NCBI RefSeq assembly: GCF_003858655.1
Contig: NZ_RQXV01000003.1
Span: 124,001 to 188,000, forward strand
Reading direction: 5' to 3'
Length of the DNA stretch: 64,000 bases
Origin: Amphritea balenae
GTDB taxonomy: Bacteria > Pseudomonadota > Gammaproteobacteria > Pseudomonadales > Balneatricaceae
A program made the translations under genes and the position numbers. Below are positions 1 through 10,345 of the stretch, one piece after another; positions within the stretch are counted from its first letter, which is position 1; each line of letters begins with the position of its first letter. The notes beneath the pieces are model-generated. The model was not told where the DNA came from. It saw nothing but the letters and a program-made list of their open reading frames with translations, and made no database searches.

Positions 1-578
1 GTGGCTGCGACATTATCGGAAGCGGCCTCAACAAAATGCGCCGCATCGCTGGTAGTGATATGCTCAAATACGATCTTCAACTGAGGAAAACGATTAACTA
101 TCTGAGTCATCTTCTGATCGATAAACTCTTTTTCCCGGTCAAAGATATCGATATGGTTATCGGTCACTTCACCATGTACCAGTAACAGCATCCCCTGCTC
201 AGCCATCACTTCGAATACCGGATACATTGCTTCCAGATCGGTTACTGCCGCAGCGGAGTTAGTGGTCGCACCGGCTGGATAAAGCTTAGCTGCGACAACA
301 CCCATCGCTTTTGCTTCAATAATATCCTGACCTGTGGTGGCATTAGTCAGATAGATGGTCATCAGCGGTTCAAAACTATTACCGGCAGGACGCGCCGCCA
401 GGATTCGCTCTTTATAGTCCATCGCCATCGCCCCATTAACTACCGGCGGCGCCAGATTAGGCATCACAATCGCACGCTGAAAACAGCGCGCAGTGGCTGC
501 GACAGTCTCAGGCAGCATATCGCCATCACGGAAGTGCAGATGCCAGTCATCGGGAGTACGGATAGTCAGGGTGGTCAT
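1..578 (-). CDS. pyrC: Dihydroorotase PyrC (N-terminal part; gene runs off the window)
   Basis: Cyclises N-carbamoyl-aspartate to dihydroorotate in cytosolic pyrimidine synthesis. The protein begins [19 protein letters not shown]; the HxH pair in the HLHFRDG motif supplies metal ligands of the amidohydrolase barrel. It continues with [11 protein letters not shown] and a [12 protein letters not shown]-like stretch typical of the E. coli-type (class II) enzyme. About 192 codons are visible of a family length near 345, so the C-terminal half lies beyond position 1. The ATG at 578 is preceded by a good AAGGA ribosome-binding site. The neighbouring acetyltransferase is divergent, so no operon partner is visible. 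Assignment is confident from the N-terminal motif. Confidence 0.93.
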   Translation of the reverse strand, partial: MTTLTIRTPDDWHLHFRDGDMLPETVAATARCFQRAIVMPNLAPPVVNGAMAMDYKERILAARPAGNSFEPLMTIYLTNATTGQDIIEAKAMGVVAAKLYPAGATTNSAAAVTDLEAMYPVFEVMAEQGMLLLVHGEVTDNHIDIFDREKEFIDQKMTQIVNRFPQLKIVFEHITTSDAAHFVEAASDNVAA

Positions 579-806
579 AGAAAAGTCGTCCTTAGGAAAT
601 TTGAGCGTATCCCGCTATTATACCGTAGTGGGGAATGGAGTAGCTATAGTGGCAGTTGTGCTTCCTGCACTGAACATTTCACTATGTAATCTAATAAGAG
701 TCTTGCTTACCAGCTATAGAATTACTGATATTTCGACAATAACTCAGCTATCATCACCCGATAATTTATTGATCTAGCCTGCCATCGCCGGAGTAATTAC
801 ATCATC

Positions 807-1298
807 ATGTCTGAACTGAATATCCGTACCGTCAGGGAACAGGACCTGGAACGCTGCTTTGAAATTGAAATAACAGCCTATTCCGGAGATGAAGCGGCCT
901 CCAAAGAGAAGATTCTGAAACGGATACGCACATACCCGGAAGGATTTATCGTATTAGAGAATGACCAGGAGATCATCGGCTTTATCAACGCAGGGGCTAG
1001 CCACAAAGTGGAGATGTCTGATGAAGCTTTTAAAGAGATGGTGGGCCACGACCCCGATGGTAAATATGTCGTGATCATGTCCGTGGTGATCCATCCTGAT
1101 TACCAGAGGCAGAAGCTTGCAGGCAAACTGATGCAAGAATTTATCGGACGTATGAGACGGCTGGATAAGTCTGAAATCTACCTGATCTGCCAACAACACC
1201 TGATCGGTATGTATGCCGGTTTTGGCTATCGTGAGATCGGAGAATCAGATTCAGACCATGGCGGTTTAAGCTGGTATGAGATGTCGCTGACATTATAA
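807..1298 (+). CDS. GNAT family N-acetyltransferase
   Basis: Predicted cytosolic acetyl-CoA-dependent N-acetyltransferase, 163 residues, the usual length for a single GNAT domain. The central part VVIHPDYQRQKLAGKL is the acetyl-CoA pyrophosphate-binding motif A (Q/RxxGxG/A type), and the C-terminal GMYAGFGYREIG matches motif B (the Y-x-x-x-G-F family signature). The layout resembles aralkylamine/RimI-like acetyltransferases, but the acceptor cannot be read from sequence. The ATG at 807 has GGAG about 10 nt upstream. It is monocistronic, divergent from pyrC and convergent with the formaldehyde genes. The domain call is sure, the substrate unknown. Confidence 0.88.
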   Translation: MSELNIRTVREQDLERCFEIEITAYSGDEAASKEKILKRIRTYPEGFIVLENDQEIIGFINAGASHKVEMSDEAFKEMVGHDPDGKYVVIMSVVIHPDYQRQKLAGKLMQEFIGRMRRLDKSEIYLICQQHLIGMYAGFGYREIGESDSDHGGLSWYEMSLTL

Positions 1299-1304
1299 AA
1301 CAAA

Positions 1305-1331
1305 CAGCATCTTCAGCAGTAAAAGATGCTG
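1305..1331 (+). terminator. Stem-loop between convergent genes, possible weak terminator
   Basis: A 9-bp perfect stem (CAGCATCTT paired with AAGATGCTG) with a 9-nt loop lies 6 nt after the acetyltransferase stop. It is not followed by a clear T-run on either strand, so intrinsic termination is uncertain. It sits between the convergent acetyltransferase and fghA genes. Confidence 0.35.
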
Positions 1332-1357
1332 GCTATAATAATGCTGTTTTCCAATGA

Positions 1358-2212
1358 TCAGGCAGTGTCACCATTAGTTTTCAAATACCCGGCATGAAAA
1401 CGCAGATGCTGTTCAATGAAGCTCGCAATGAAGTAATAGCTATGATCATAGCCTTCATGGAGCTGCAGTTGCAGCGGATAACCACTGGTCTTTGCGGCAG
1501 CACTTAAAGTATCAGGCTTTAGCTCAGCTTCAAAAAACTGATCGTCCTTACCCTGATCCACCAGCGCAGGCACAAACTCAGTTGCGGTTTTCATCAACTC
1601 ACTGGCATCGTACTGCAGCCACTGATCTCTGCCTCCCAAATAGGACGTTAACGCTTTCACACCCCATGGGCTGGTCATCGGATTACAGATAGGACTGAAA
1701 GCAGACACAGAGGAATAACGATCAGGGTTATGCATAGCAATAGTTAACGCACCATGCCCGCCCATCGAATGACCGGCAATAGCCCGCTGCCCGGTAACCG
1801 GGAACAGCTCCTCAATCAGCGCTGGCAATTCAGACACGACATAATCATACATCCGATAATGCTGCTGCCAGGGCGCCTGGGTTGCATTGACATAAAAACC
1901 AGCACCTTTACCCAAATCGTAGCTATCCGGATCATCAGCGACGTCATCACCCCGGGGGCTGGTATCCGGTGCCACAATAGCGATACCCAGTTCCGCCGCG
2001 ATACGCTGTGCTCCGGCTTTCTGCATAAAGTTTTCATCGCTACAGGTCAGGCCCGATAGCCAGTACAAAACAGGGACCTTCTCGCCAGCCAGAGTCTGCG
2101 GTGGCAGGTAGATTGCAAACCGCATGTCGCAGTTAAGACTGCTGGATCGATGGCTGTATTGTTTATGCCAGCCACCGAAGCTTTTATTCCGACTGATATT
2201 CTCAATAGTCAT
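1358..2212 (-). CDS. fghA: S-formylglutathione hydrolase
   Basis: Hydrolyses S-formylglutathione to formate and glutathione, the second step of glutathione-dependent formaldehyde detoxification. It is an esterase-D family alpha/beta hydrolase of 284 residues, the usual length. Visible motifs are LYWLSGLTCSDENF near the oxyanion region, the nucleophile elbow GHSMGGHGAL, and a C-terminal HEGYDHSYYFI bearing the catalytic histidine. It lies 70 nt downstream of the frmA-type dehydrogenase on the same strand, with a perfect 10-bp hairpin in the gap, so the two are probably cotranscribed. Function is supported both by motifs and by the neighbour supplying its substrate. Confidence 0.95.
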   Translation of the reverse strand: MTIENISRNKSFGGWHKQYSHRSSSLNCDMRFAIYLPPQTLAGEKVPVLYWLSGLTCSDENFMQKAGAQRIAAELGIAIVAPDTSPRGDDVADDPDSYDLGKGAGFYVNATQAPWQQHYRMYDYVVSELPALIEELFPVTGQRAIAGHSMGGHGALTIAMHNPDRYSSVSAFSPICNPMTSPWGVKALTSYLGGRDQWLQYDASELMKTATEFVPALVDQGKDDQFFEAELKPDTLSAAAKTSGYPLQLQLHEGYDHSYYFIASFIEQHLRFHAGYLKTNGDTA

Positions 2213-2230
2213 TACTGAATTCCTATTGGC

Positions 2231-2266
2231 CGCTGTTAGCCTTCATTATCAATGATGCTAACAGCG
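2231..2266 (-). repeat. Intercistronic hairpin between frmA and fghA
   Basis: CGCTGTTAGC at 2231-2240 pairs perfectly with GCTAACAGCG at 2257-2266; the loop can itself pair (CATT with AATG). There is no T-run after it on the minus strand, so it looks more like an mRNA processing or stability element between cotranscribed genes than a terminator. Confidence 0.5.
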
Positions 2267-2282
2267 ACCTGTATCTGCACTA

Positions 2283-3470
<1,188 letters not shown>

Positions 3471-3544
3471 TTATTGACTAAGTTCTGATTTGTTAATTAA
3501 GGAGCCAGTCATTCTGCTCTCTGGTGTCGATGGAGCTATTGTAG

Positions 3545-3565
3545 TTATTTCTCAATAAGAGATAA
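3545..3565. promoter_or_regulatory. Candidate LysR operator in the frmA/LysR divergent region
   Basis: TTATTTCT (3545-3552) and AGAGATAA (3558-3565) form an inverted repeat matching at 7 of 8 positions around a 5-nt spacer. It lies about 40 bp upstream of the LysR start and within the shared divergent intergenic region, the usual place for LysR autoregulatory sites. Binding is inferred from position and symmetry only. Confidence 0.35.
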
Positions 3566-3604
3566 TCCATATAATTAGCAAATAACTATTACGAGCTGGT
3601 AACA

Positions 3605-4474
3605 ATGTTTAACTGGGAAGGTGTGACAGAATTCGTCGCGGTTGCCGAGGCAGGAAGTTTTACTGCCGCATCCAAGCGACTTGGAATATCTACTGCGCAG
3701 GTTAGCCGCCAGATAAGCGCACTTGAAAACCGGCTTGCGACAAAGCTGTTCTATCGCACAACCCGAAAAGTGTCGGTGACCGATGCAGGGCAAATTTACT
3801 ATCAGCATTGTCGACAGGTGCTGGATGGACTTGAAGAAGCAGAACGCGCTTTAGGTCATTTACAAACCACACCCAGAGGCAAGCTAAAAATTACTGCGCC
3901 AACCACGTTTGGCGAAAACAAAGTAGTCCCCCTGTTGAATGACTTCATAGCACAGTATCCAGAGCTAGAAGTAGAGTGCCGCTTAACCAATCAAAAAGTT
4001 GACCTGGTCGATGCAGGCTTTGACCTGGCAATACGCCTGGGCAAGCTGGAGGATTCCAGCATGATTGCCAAACGCCTGGGGTCTCGTCGACAGTTTGTCT
4101 GCGCATCTCACGCTTACCTCTCAGTCCGTGGAGAACCCCATCTTCTCTCAGAGCTGGATCATCACAACTGCCTTAAGGGCACATTGGCATACTGGCGTTT
4201 TCAGGAAAAAGATCAGGAAAGAAACATCAGGATTAACGGTAATTTTAGCTGCAATAGCGGTAAAGCCTTGCTGGATGCAGCCCTTAAAGGGCTGGGTATT
4301 GTGCAGCTACCGGATTACTACGTTCGGCAACATATAAAACGGGGTCAGCTAATTCCGTTGTTACAAAACTTTCAGCCCTCAGATGAAGGTATCTGGGCTC
4401 TGTATCCTCACAACCGACATTTATCACCCAAAGTACGTTTGCTGGTAGATCATCTGAGCAAACATCTGGGCTAA
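3605..4474 (+). CDS. LysR family transcriptional regulator, divergent from frmA
   Basis: DNA-binding regulator of 289 residues, typical LysR length. The N-terminal winged helix-turn-helix spans about residues 3-60 (EFVAVAEAGSFTAASKRLG, then STAQVSRQISALE). The rest is a substrate-binding-type effector domain with the RGKLKITAP and DAGFDLAIRLG segments common in the CrgA/AaeR-like subgroup. It is transcribed away from frmA-fghA across a 191-bp gap with a palindrome, so control of formaldehyde detoxification is the best guess. The inducer cannot be deduced. The Shine-Dalgarno is weak. Confidence 0.9.
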   Translation: MFNWEGVTEFVAVAEAGSFTAASKRLGISTAQVSRQISALENRLATKLFYRTTRKVSVTDAGQIYYQHCRQVLDGLEEAERALGHLQTTPRGKLKITAPTTFGENKVVPLLNDFIAQYPELEVECRLTNQKVDLVDAGFDLAIRLGKLEDSSMIAKRLGSRRQFVCASHAYLSVRGEPHLLSELDHHNCLKGTLAYWRFQEKDQERNIRINGNFSCNSGKALLDAALKGLGIVQLPDYYVRQHIKRGQLIPLLQNFQPSDEGIWALYPHNRHLSPKVRLLVDHLSKHLG

Positions 4475-4962
<488 letters not shown>

Positions 4963-6360
4963 ATGCAGTTAAGACGCAAACATTCGAAAAAAAGCAGGCC
5001 TAATCATATCGCTCCCTGGGAGCGAGCGCTTGAGAGGGTGCTGACACCTATTGATGAGTTTATCAACAGACAAACAACCAGCGGTCTGTTGCTTATTGTT
5101 TGTGCAGTCGTCGCCCTTGGTCTGGCCAACAGTCCATGGGCCGAGATATATCAGCGCCTGATTCACATGCCAATTTCTATCAGCCTGGGCGGATGGGTAT
5201 TAGAAAAGTCGCTGCAACACTGGATTAACGATGGCCTTATGACGTTGTTCTTTTTCGTTGTGGGTCTGGAGCTCAAACGTGAAATGCTGGTCGGGGAGCT
5301 GGCACAGTTACATCACGCATCTTTACCAATAATTGCCGCCTTAGGTGGAATGGTCGTACCCGCGCTGGCATTTACCCTGATCACTCCGGACTCCGATGCA
5401 TCCCGTGGCTGGGGTATCCCCATGGCAACGGATATCGCCTTTGCTATAGGAGTACTAGTGTTATTTGGTAAACGTATCCCCAAATCCCTTATCACTTTTC
5501 TTATCGCCTTAGCGATAGTTGATGACTTGGGGGCAGTAATGGTTATCGCTCTTTTCTATACCAGCGAGCTCAATGAGCAGGCCCTGGTCTGGGCTGCGGC
5601 TCTGTTTGGAGCGCTGGTTATGCTCAACCGGAGCGGGGTCAGTAGAGCATTACCCTATTTTCTGATCGCTGTGTTGCTGTGGCTGGCAATGCTCACCTCT
5701 GGAATACACCCGACTATTGCCGGGATATTAACCGCCTCTACGATTCCAGCCGTACCCAAATATGACCCTAAAGGTTTTTCCTACTCGGTTCGAAAATTAC
5801 TGACGCGCTTCGATGCATCACATCGTCAGGACGAGAATATTGTTACCAACAGTACCTTGCGAGGCCTTGCTCAGTCACTGGAAAGCGGGGTCGCTAAAGT
5901 TCAGGCTCCCTTGCAACGACTGGAGCACCACTGGCATCTACCAGTGGTAATACTGGTGATCCCACTTTTCGCACTGGCTAATGCAGGCGTACCACTGGAC
6001 TTCGTATCATTAGGGCTAGCCTTCGAGCACCCTGTGACCTGGGGTGTGATCACCGGTCTGGTATTGGGCAAGTTCATAGGTATTGCCGGAGCCAGCTGGC
6101 TGGCAGTGAAAATGGGTATAGGCATTCTGCCTGAAGGAACCCGGTTTGCTCATATCATCGGCGTAAGCTTACTCGGCGGGATCGGTTTCACAATGGCTAT
6201 TTTTATTGGTGACCTGGCTTATTTACACCAGCCGGAGTTGCAGGTGCTAGCCAAGACAGGCGTCTTAGCTGCTTCATTACTAGCCGGGATCGCAGGCTGT
6301 ACCTGGCTATGGTGCTGTACTCGCCAGGACATGAAAAAAGAGAACCTTAACCATGAATAA
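4963..6360 (+). CDS. nhaA: Na+/H+ antiporter NhaA
   Basis: Inner-membrane antiporter exchanging cytoplasmic Na+ (or Li+) for external protons, important for pH and salt homeostasis in a marine cell. At 465 residues it is longer than the E. coli protein (388) because of a basic N-terminal tail of about 25 residues and a hydrophilic insertion around 285-320. Signature segments are FFFVVGLELKREMLVGEL, GIPMATDIAFAIGVL, and IALAIVDDLGAVMVIA, which contains the two adjacent transport aspartates. About eleven to twelve hydrophobic helices are visible. The start is supported mainly by frame, as its Shine-Dalgarno is poor; see the leader frame at 4916. Confidence 0.95.
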   Translation: MQLRRKHSKKSRPNHIAPWERALERVLTPIDEFINRQTTSGLLLIVCAVVALGLANSPWAEIYQRLIHMPISISLGGWVLEKSLQHWINDGLMTLFFFVVGLELKREMLVGELAQLHHASLPIIAALGGMVVPALAFTLITPDSDASRGWGIPMATDIAFAIGVLVLFGKRIPKSLITFLIALAIVDDLGAVMVIALFYTSELNEQALVWAAALFGALVMLNRSGVSRALPYFLIAVLLWLAMLTSGIHPTIAGILTASTIPAVPKYDPKGFSYSVRKLLTRFDASHRQDENIVTNSTLRGLAQSLESGVAKVQAPLQRLEHHWHLPVVILVIPLFALANAGVPLDFVSLGLAFEHPVTWGVITGLVLGKFIGIAGASWLAVKMGIGILPEGTRFAHIIGVSLLGGIGFTMAIFIGDLAYLHQPELQVLAKTGVLAASLLAGIAGCTWLWCCTRQDMKKENLNHE

Positions 6361-6710
6361 CTTGCTTTCTAAATCACCTGTTACTCAAGCGGCTACCGGT
6401 CATTGGCGTCTTCACTATGTATCAGCAGAGATGCTCCAGCTTAGGGAAGATGCGAATAAGTCCAATACATTCTCTGCGGACCATAGAACGGCCAAATGCG
6501 CGAAAGGCAGTGCAGTGAAATGTCGGGACCTTTTCTAGCTGCCTGACAAAACAGCCTTTATTTAACTTAAAGGCTAATCAACCAAACACTATTCAGTTTA
6601 ACAATATGACTAAACTACTTCTTATAGCTTCACCCGAATCATTTTGGATTAATTCAGAGTAAGTACTTTGTGCACCACCCTGGACGAAATCGATTCCGGA
6701 GGATATTGAT
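6361..6710. other. 350-bp intergenic region between nhaA and usp
   Basis: Holds a small inverted repeat (AGCCTTTA at 6553-6560, TAAAGGCT at 6568-6575) without a following T-run. A 61-codon frame overlaps the nhaA end (6353-6538) but has no recognisable domain, signal or family resemblance. I do not call a gene here. Confidence 0.55.
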
Positions 6711-7694
6711 ATGCAGAGATTCAAAAATATTCTATTCGTCATGGAACCTGATTATGTCAATGTGGCCGCATTAGCACGTGCATTAGCAAGCGCCTCAGCT
6801 CTCGCGGTCCATAATCAAGCTTGCCTTACGGTTGTTCAAGTGATTGATGAAATACCCAACAGTGCAAAACTGGTTGAACGTGTACTTTTCCCTGAAGACC
6901 TTCAAGCCAGGATAGTTGCAAATCATTTAAATAGACTGAGAGAACAAGTGACCCCCTGGAAGAAAACGATCAAGATTCAAACCAAGGTACTGGTCGGAAC
7001 GCCTTTTTTAGAAACTATTCGTAATATCCTTCGTAACGAGCATGACCTGGTCATCAAAGCCGCCGAGCAATCGGATCTGCTAAATCGCATATTAGGCAGC
7101 AATGACATGCACTTATTACGTAAGTGCCCCTGTCCTGTGTGGTTACTAAAACCGAAGTCGCCTAAAGATTGCCACTGCATTCTTGCCGCCGTGGACGTTG
7201 ACTATTCCTTTCCGCCGACAGCATCAAACACGAAACATCAGCTCAACCTTCAAACGCTTGAAATGGCTAGCTCATTAGCGCTGTCAGAGTCCGCTCAGCT
7301 ACATATCATTAATGCATGGGAGGCTTCCGGTGAGAGTATGCTGCGCAGTGCTTTAGTAAACACCCCGGAACAACAAGTTGATCGCTATGTCGAAGAAGTA
7401 CAACAAAAGCATCGTCAGAATCTACAGGCGCTTATGGATGAAGCACTTTGCAAGCTGGCACCCCGTGATCTGGAATATATCGACCCCAAAACACACCTGA
7501 TAAAAGGGCTACCCGGCAAAGAGATTCCCATTCTGGTCGACAAAATTGCTGCCGACCTTGTGGTTATGGGTACAGTGGCACGTACCGGTATTCCAGGATT
7601 TATCATAGGTAATACGGCAGAAACTATCCTCAACCAGATTAACTGCTCTGTGCTGGCGGTTAAGCCCCCAGGATTTGTAACACCTGTAGCCTGA
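6711..7694 (+). CDS. Universal stress protein, tandem UspA domains (UspE-like)
   Basis: Cytoplasmic stress-response protein with two UspA domains (about residues 1-150 and 160-320); 327 residues is the UspE size. The second domain ends with GTVARTGIPGFIIGNTAE, the glycine-rich nucleotide-binding loop of the family, followed by the INCSVLAVKP terminal strand. The first domain has a similar but degenerate GSNDMHLLRKCPCPVWLLKP segment. The ATG follows a strong GGAGGATATTGAT ribosome-binding site. It is monocistronic downstream of nhaA. The precise role (motility, oxidative or metal stress in E. coli UspE) cannot be transferred with certainty. Confidence 0.9.
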   Translation: MQRFKNILFVMEPDYVNVAALARALASASALAVHNQACLTVVQVIDEIPNSAKLVERVLFPEDLQARIVANHLNRLREQVTPWKKTIKIQTKVLVGTPFLETIRNILRNEHDLVIKAAEQSDLLNRILGSNDMHLLRKCPCPVWLLKPKSPKDCHCILAAVDVDYSFPPTASNTKHQLNLQTLEMASSLALSESAQLHIINAWEASGESMLRSALVNTPEQQVDRYVEEVQQKHRQNLQALMDEALCKLAPRDLEYIDPKTHLIKGLPGKEIPILVDKIAADLVVMGTVARTGIPGFIIGNTAETILNQINCSVLAVKPPGFVTPVA

Positions 7695-7816
7695 TTCGTT
7701 TACTTTTTACCGGTTAATTATGGCCGCGGCGGGAAGTTAAGATCGATAGAGTAGCGTCCTCCATAAACCATCATAAAGATCACCATTGGATCGCAATGAA
7801 TAGGCTATCTCTCCAC

Positions 7817-7846
7817 AAAAAAAAGAGACCTTAAGGTCTCTTTTTT
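7817..7846. terminator. Bidirectional intrinsic terminator
   Basis: A-run, GAGACC, loop TTAA, GGTCTC, T-run (7817-7846). The symmetric A and T tracts let it act for the usp gene on the plus strand and for the small Cys-rich gene on the minus strand. Confidence 0.85.
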
Positions 7847-7868
7847 ATGCATTCTCGAACAACGGATT

Positions 7869-7997
7869 TTATTCCTGCTCAGTTGCTTCCTGTTGTTGCA
7901 CCTGACCTTCAGCAGCTTTTTCCTGCTCTTGTGCTTGTTCCTGCTTCTTTAATTCTTCAGCGTCCTGACCGCCGCAACCACCACAACATGAGCTCAT
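7869..7997 (-). CDS. Small Cys/Gly-rich N-terminus protein (CCGGCGG motif), 42 residues
   Basis: A 42-codon gene: the N-terminus MSSCCGGCGGQDAEE is followed by a Lys/Glu/Gln-rich, probably helical or disordered tail. An AGAGG ribosome-binding site sits 7-8 nt before the ATG, and an intrinsic terminator follows the stop, so it looks like a complete transcription unit. Tiny proteins with a CCGxCG-type N-terminal motif are known but uncharacterised in marine gammaproteobacteria (the CCGSCS motif family is similar in style). Three cysteines in a glycine-rich loop suggest metal or cluster binding, which is inference. Confidence 0.65.
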   Translation of the reverse strand: MSSCCGGCGGQDAEELKKQEQAQEQEKAAEGQVQQQEATEQE

Positions 7998-8130
7998 AAT
8001 TAACCTCTGAATATCTAAATCACTATTTAATCAATGCAGAGATATTAACCGACTAAAACCGTTGGTTAATTGATATTTGTCATTTCGCCTGTACTTTCCC
8101 TTATCAAATCCAGTAAAACAGTATTTTAAC

Positions 8131-9534
8131 TTAAATATCCTGTTGTTCAGGAAGCTCAACCCGGAAGCAACTGCCCTGCCCTATTGTACTCTCAAGGCTA
8201 ATAGTCCCCTGATGCGCTTTAACAACAGCTTTGACCATACTCAGACCTAAGCCCATTCCGGCTTCACTGCGGCTACTATCAGCCCGGTAGAGTCGATCAA
8301 ATACCAGTGACAGATCCTGCTCTTCAATACCGATGCCAGTATCCTGAACCCTAATCTGAACCCCCTTATCGACGGACCGAACGTTAAGGCTGACGGTGCC
8401 TCCCGCGGGCGTATATTTAACGGCATTATCCAGCAGATTAGCCAGTACCTGTCGCAGGCGCATTGGGTCCGCTGTAATAAAGTGGTCATGTTCATCAGCA
8501 AACACAATCTCGATAGATTTATCTTCTGCCACATAACGATACAGATCGATACAATCCCTGATTAATTGTGACAGATTGAGCCGTTCCATATGCAGCTTCA
8601 TAATGCCGCTTTCAGCTTCAGACAGATCCATTAACGCTCTTAGCAGCGCTTCAATCTGCTCGCCCTCTTCAGCACAGTCCATTAACGCCTCTTTCAGGCT
8701 TTGCTCATCCGGCTTAGTGAGTGCGGCCTCCAGGCTAAGACGCATTCGGGAAAGAGGAGTTCGAAGATCATGTGCCACTGAATCCAGCGACTGTCGCATG
8801 CCCAGAATAAGCCGTTCGATCTGCTCCAGCATCTCATTGAATATACAAGCAAGCTCACCTAACTCGGACTCAGGATTACGCACTTCTACCCGGGCTTTTA
8901 ACTGATTAGCCTGGATGCTGCGTATCGTGTCGATAAGGTCATGTACAGGACGTAAAGCCCGCCAGTTCATATAGAAGGTTAGTAACAACCCAAACAGTAA
9001 TAATGGTACCATCACCTGCAAGACTAACAAGCGATAGCTGGCTAATTGCGCTTCACCTGGCGCGACTGATTTAGCCACCCGCAAAACGACCTGATCACTC
9101 AGCTCAACCTGCCGGAATAACACCCGAATGGAGCTCTCTTTCGATGCCCCTTTCAGCTGCCCCTCATGCCAGTCAGATCCATTGTCAGGCGCTTTAAATT
9201 GCAGTTCGCCATGCCAACTTTCAGGCTGAACCAGCATCAGTTGCTTACCCTGTTCATCCGTCAGAGTGACACTCATCTCACTACGCTGAAAATACGGCGC
9301 ATCCCGCTGCACAACTAACTCAAGTTTATGCAGGCCGACCTGTTGATGCAGACGCTGATAACTCTCAATAAATGAGGTAATCAATTGCTGATCTTTCTCT
9401 GTTTGCGACTTATTCAAAAGGTAGTCAACGGTCGTAAATAGCACCAGAGCGCTTAACAAAAATAGCAGTGAAAAATGCAGACTCAGCCTTATCGCTGTAT
9501 TTCTGTGCAGGGATTTAATCAGTTTTGAGAACAT
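8131..9534 (-). CDS. Sensor histidine kinase, OmpR-partner (QseC/CusS-like) type
   Basis: Inner-membrane sensor kinase. A first transmembrane helix lies near residues 20-40, a periplasmic sensor region of roughly 130 residues follows, then a second helix (LLVLQVMVPLLLFGLLL), a HAMP linker, the dimerisation/phosphoacceptor box SVAHDLRTPLSRMR with the phosphorylated histidine, and an ATPase domain with N box (LLDNAVKYTP), DTGIGI and GLGLSMVKAVV. I chose the ATG at 9534, four codons inside a GTG-initiated longer frame; either start overlaps the end of the response regulator gene, so the pair is translationally coupled. The signal is unknown; divergence from the GlcG/HbpS-like gene suggests a redox or haem-related cue. 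Confidence 0.93.
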   Translation of the reverse strand: MFSKLIKSLHRNTAIRLSLHFSLLFLLSALVLFTTVDYLLNKSQTEKDQQLITSFIESYQRLHQQVGLHKLELVVQRDAPYFQRSEMSVTLTDEQGKQLMLVQPESWHGELQFKAPDNGSDWHEGQLKGASKESSIRVLFRQVELSDQVVLRVAKSVAPGEAQLASYRLLVLQVMVPLLLFGLLLTFYMNWRALRPVHDLIDTIRSIQANQLKARVEVRNPESELGELACIFNEMLEQIERLILGMRQSLDSVAHDLRTPLSRMRLSLEAALTKPDEQSLKEALMDCAEEGEQIEALLRALMDLSEAESGIMKLHMERLNLSQLIRDCIDLYRYVAEDKSIEIVFADEHDHFITADPMRLRQVLANLLDNAVKYTPAGGTVSLNVRSVDKGVQIRVQDTGIGIEEQDLSLVFDRLYRADSSRSEAGMGLGLSMVKAVVKAHQGTISLESTIGQGSCFRVELPEQQDI

Positions 9535-10204
9535 AGCCAACCCCACGCAGAGTATGAATCAGTTTAGGGGTGTAATCTTTGTCAATCTTGCTGCGTAAAC
9601 GACATACCAGAACATCAACTACATTCGTCTGAGGGTCAAAGCTGTATTCCCAAACATGCTCCAGTACCAGGGTTTTGGATAACACCCGCCCCTGATTTCG
9701 CAGCATATATTCGAGCAGTTGAAACTCCCGGGGCTGCAATCTGATCTGTTGACCACTACGGGTGACAGTCTTCCGATAGGGTTCCAATACCAGGTCAGCG
9801 TAACGTAACTCCGATTGCAGACCCTGGTCAGCCGTATTCTGCTGCAACGAGCGGCGCAACAGAGCCTGTACCCGCGCCTGCAATTCAGTAAATGAAAAAG
9901 GCTTAGTCAGATAATCATCACTACCGGTTTCCAACCCACGTACCCGATCTTCAACCGACTTCTTGGCACTCAGAATAATCACCGGCGTCGATAAACCCCG
10001 TGCCCGCATCTCTTCGATGACAGATAAACCATCCCGGCCAGGCAGCATCACGTCCACAATTAAAAGGTCGTAATCACCCTCTAACGCCATGGCCAGACCA
10101 TCACGCCCATCAGATTGAATATCCACCACATCCCCAGATTCACGAAAGCCTTTAGCAACATAAGCAGCAATCTTCTGGTCATCTTCTATCAATAAATACT
10201 TCAT
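9515..10204 (-). CDS. OmpR/PhoB family response regulator
   Basis: 229 residues: a receiver domain (DD acidic pair near residue 8, phosphoacceptor aspartate in LLIVDVMLPGRDG, conserved Lys in LTKPFSF) followed by a winged-helix DNA-binding domain (about 130-225, with LQPREFQLLEYML and VVDVLVCRLRSKID). It overlaps the downstream kinase gene by about 20 nt. It is divergent from a secreted GlcG/HbpS-like gene across 141 bp, the obvious candidate target. The pair belongs to the QseBC/CusRS-like group by domain order; the true stimulus cannot be read. Confidence 0.94.
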   Translation of the reverse strand: MKYLLIEDDQKIAAYVAKGFRESGDVVDIQSDGRDGLAMALEGDYDLLIVDVMLPGRDGLSVIEEMRARGLSTPVIILSAKKSVEDRVRGLETGSDDYLTKPFSFTELQARVQALLRRSLQQNTADQGLQSELRYADLVLEPYRKTVTRSGQQIRLQPREFQLLEYMLRNQGRVLSKTLVLEHVWEYSFDPQTNVVDVLVCRLRSKIDKDYTPKLIHTLRGVGYVLKTD

Positions 10205-10345
10205 GTGCTAAACGGTAGCACTGTCATTCAGCTTTAGCATCAAACAAAGGTGAACCTTACAAAACTGTAATGAAACAGAAAGCCCCGGGTAAGAGATCAA
10301 CGCCTATGCTGCAATCAGCACTGAAATGAAATGAGGTAAATCACA

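Noticed and set aside
6353-6538. 61-codon frame overlapping the nhaA end
   Set aside because: No homology features or good RBS; treated as intergenic.
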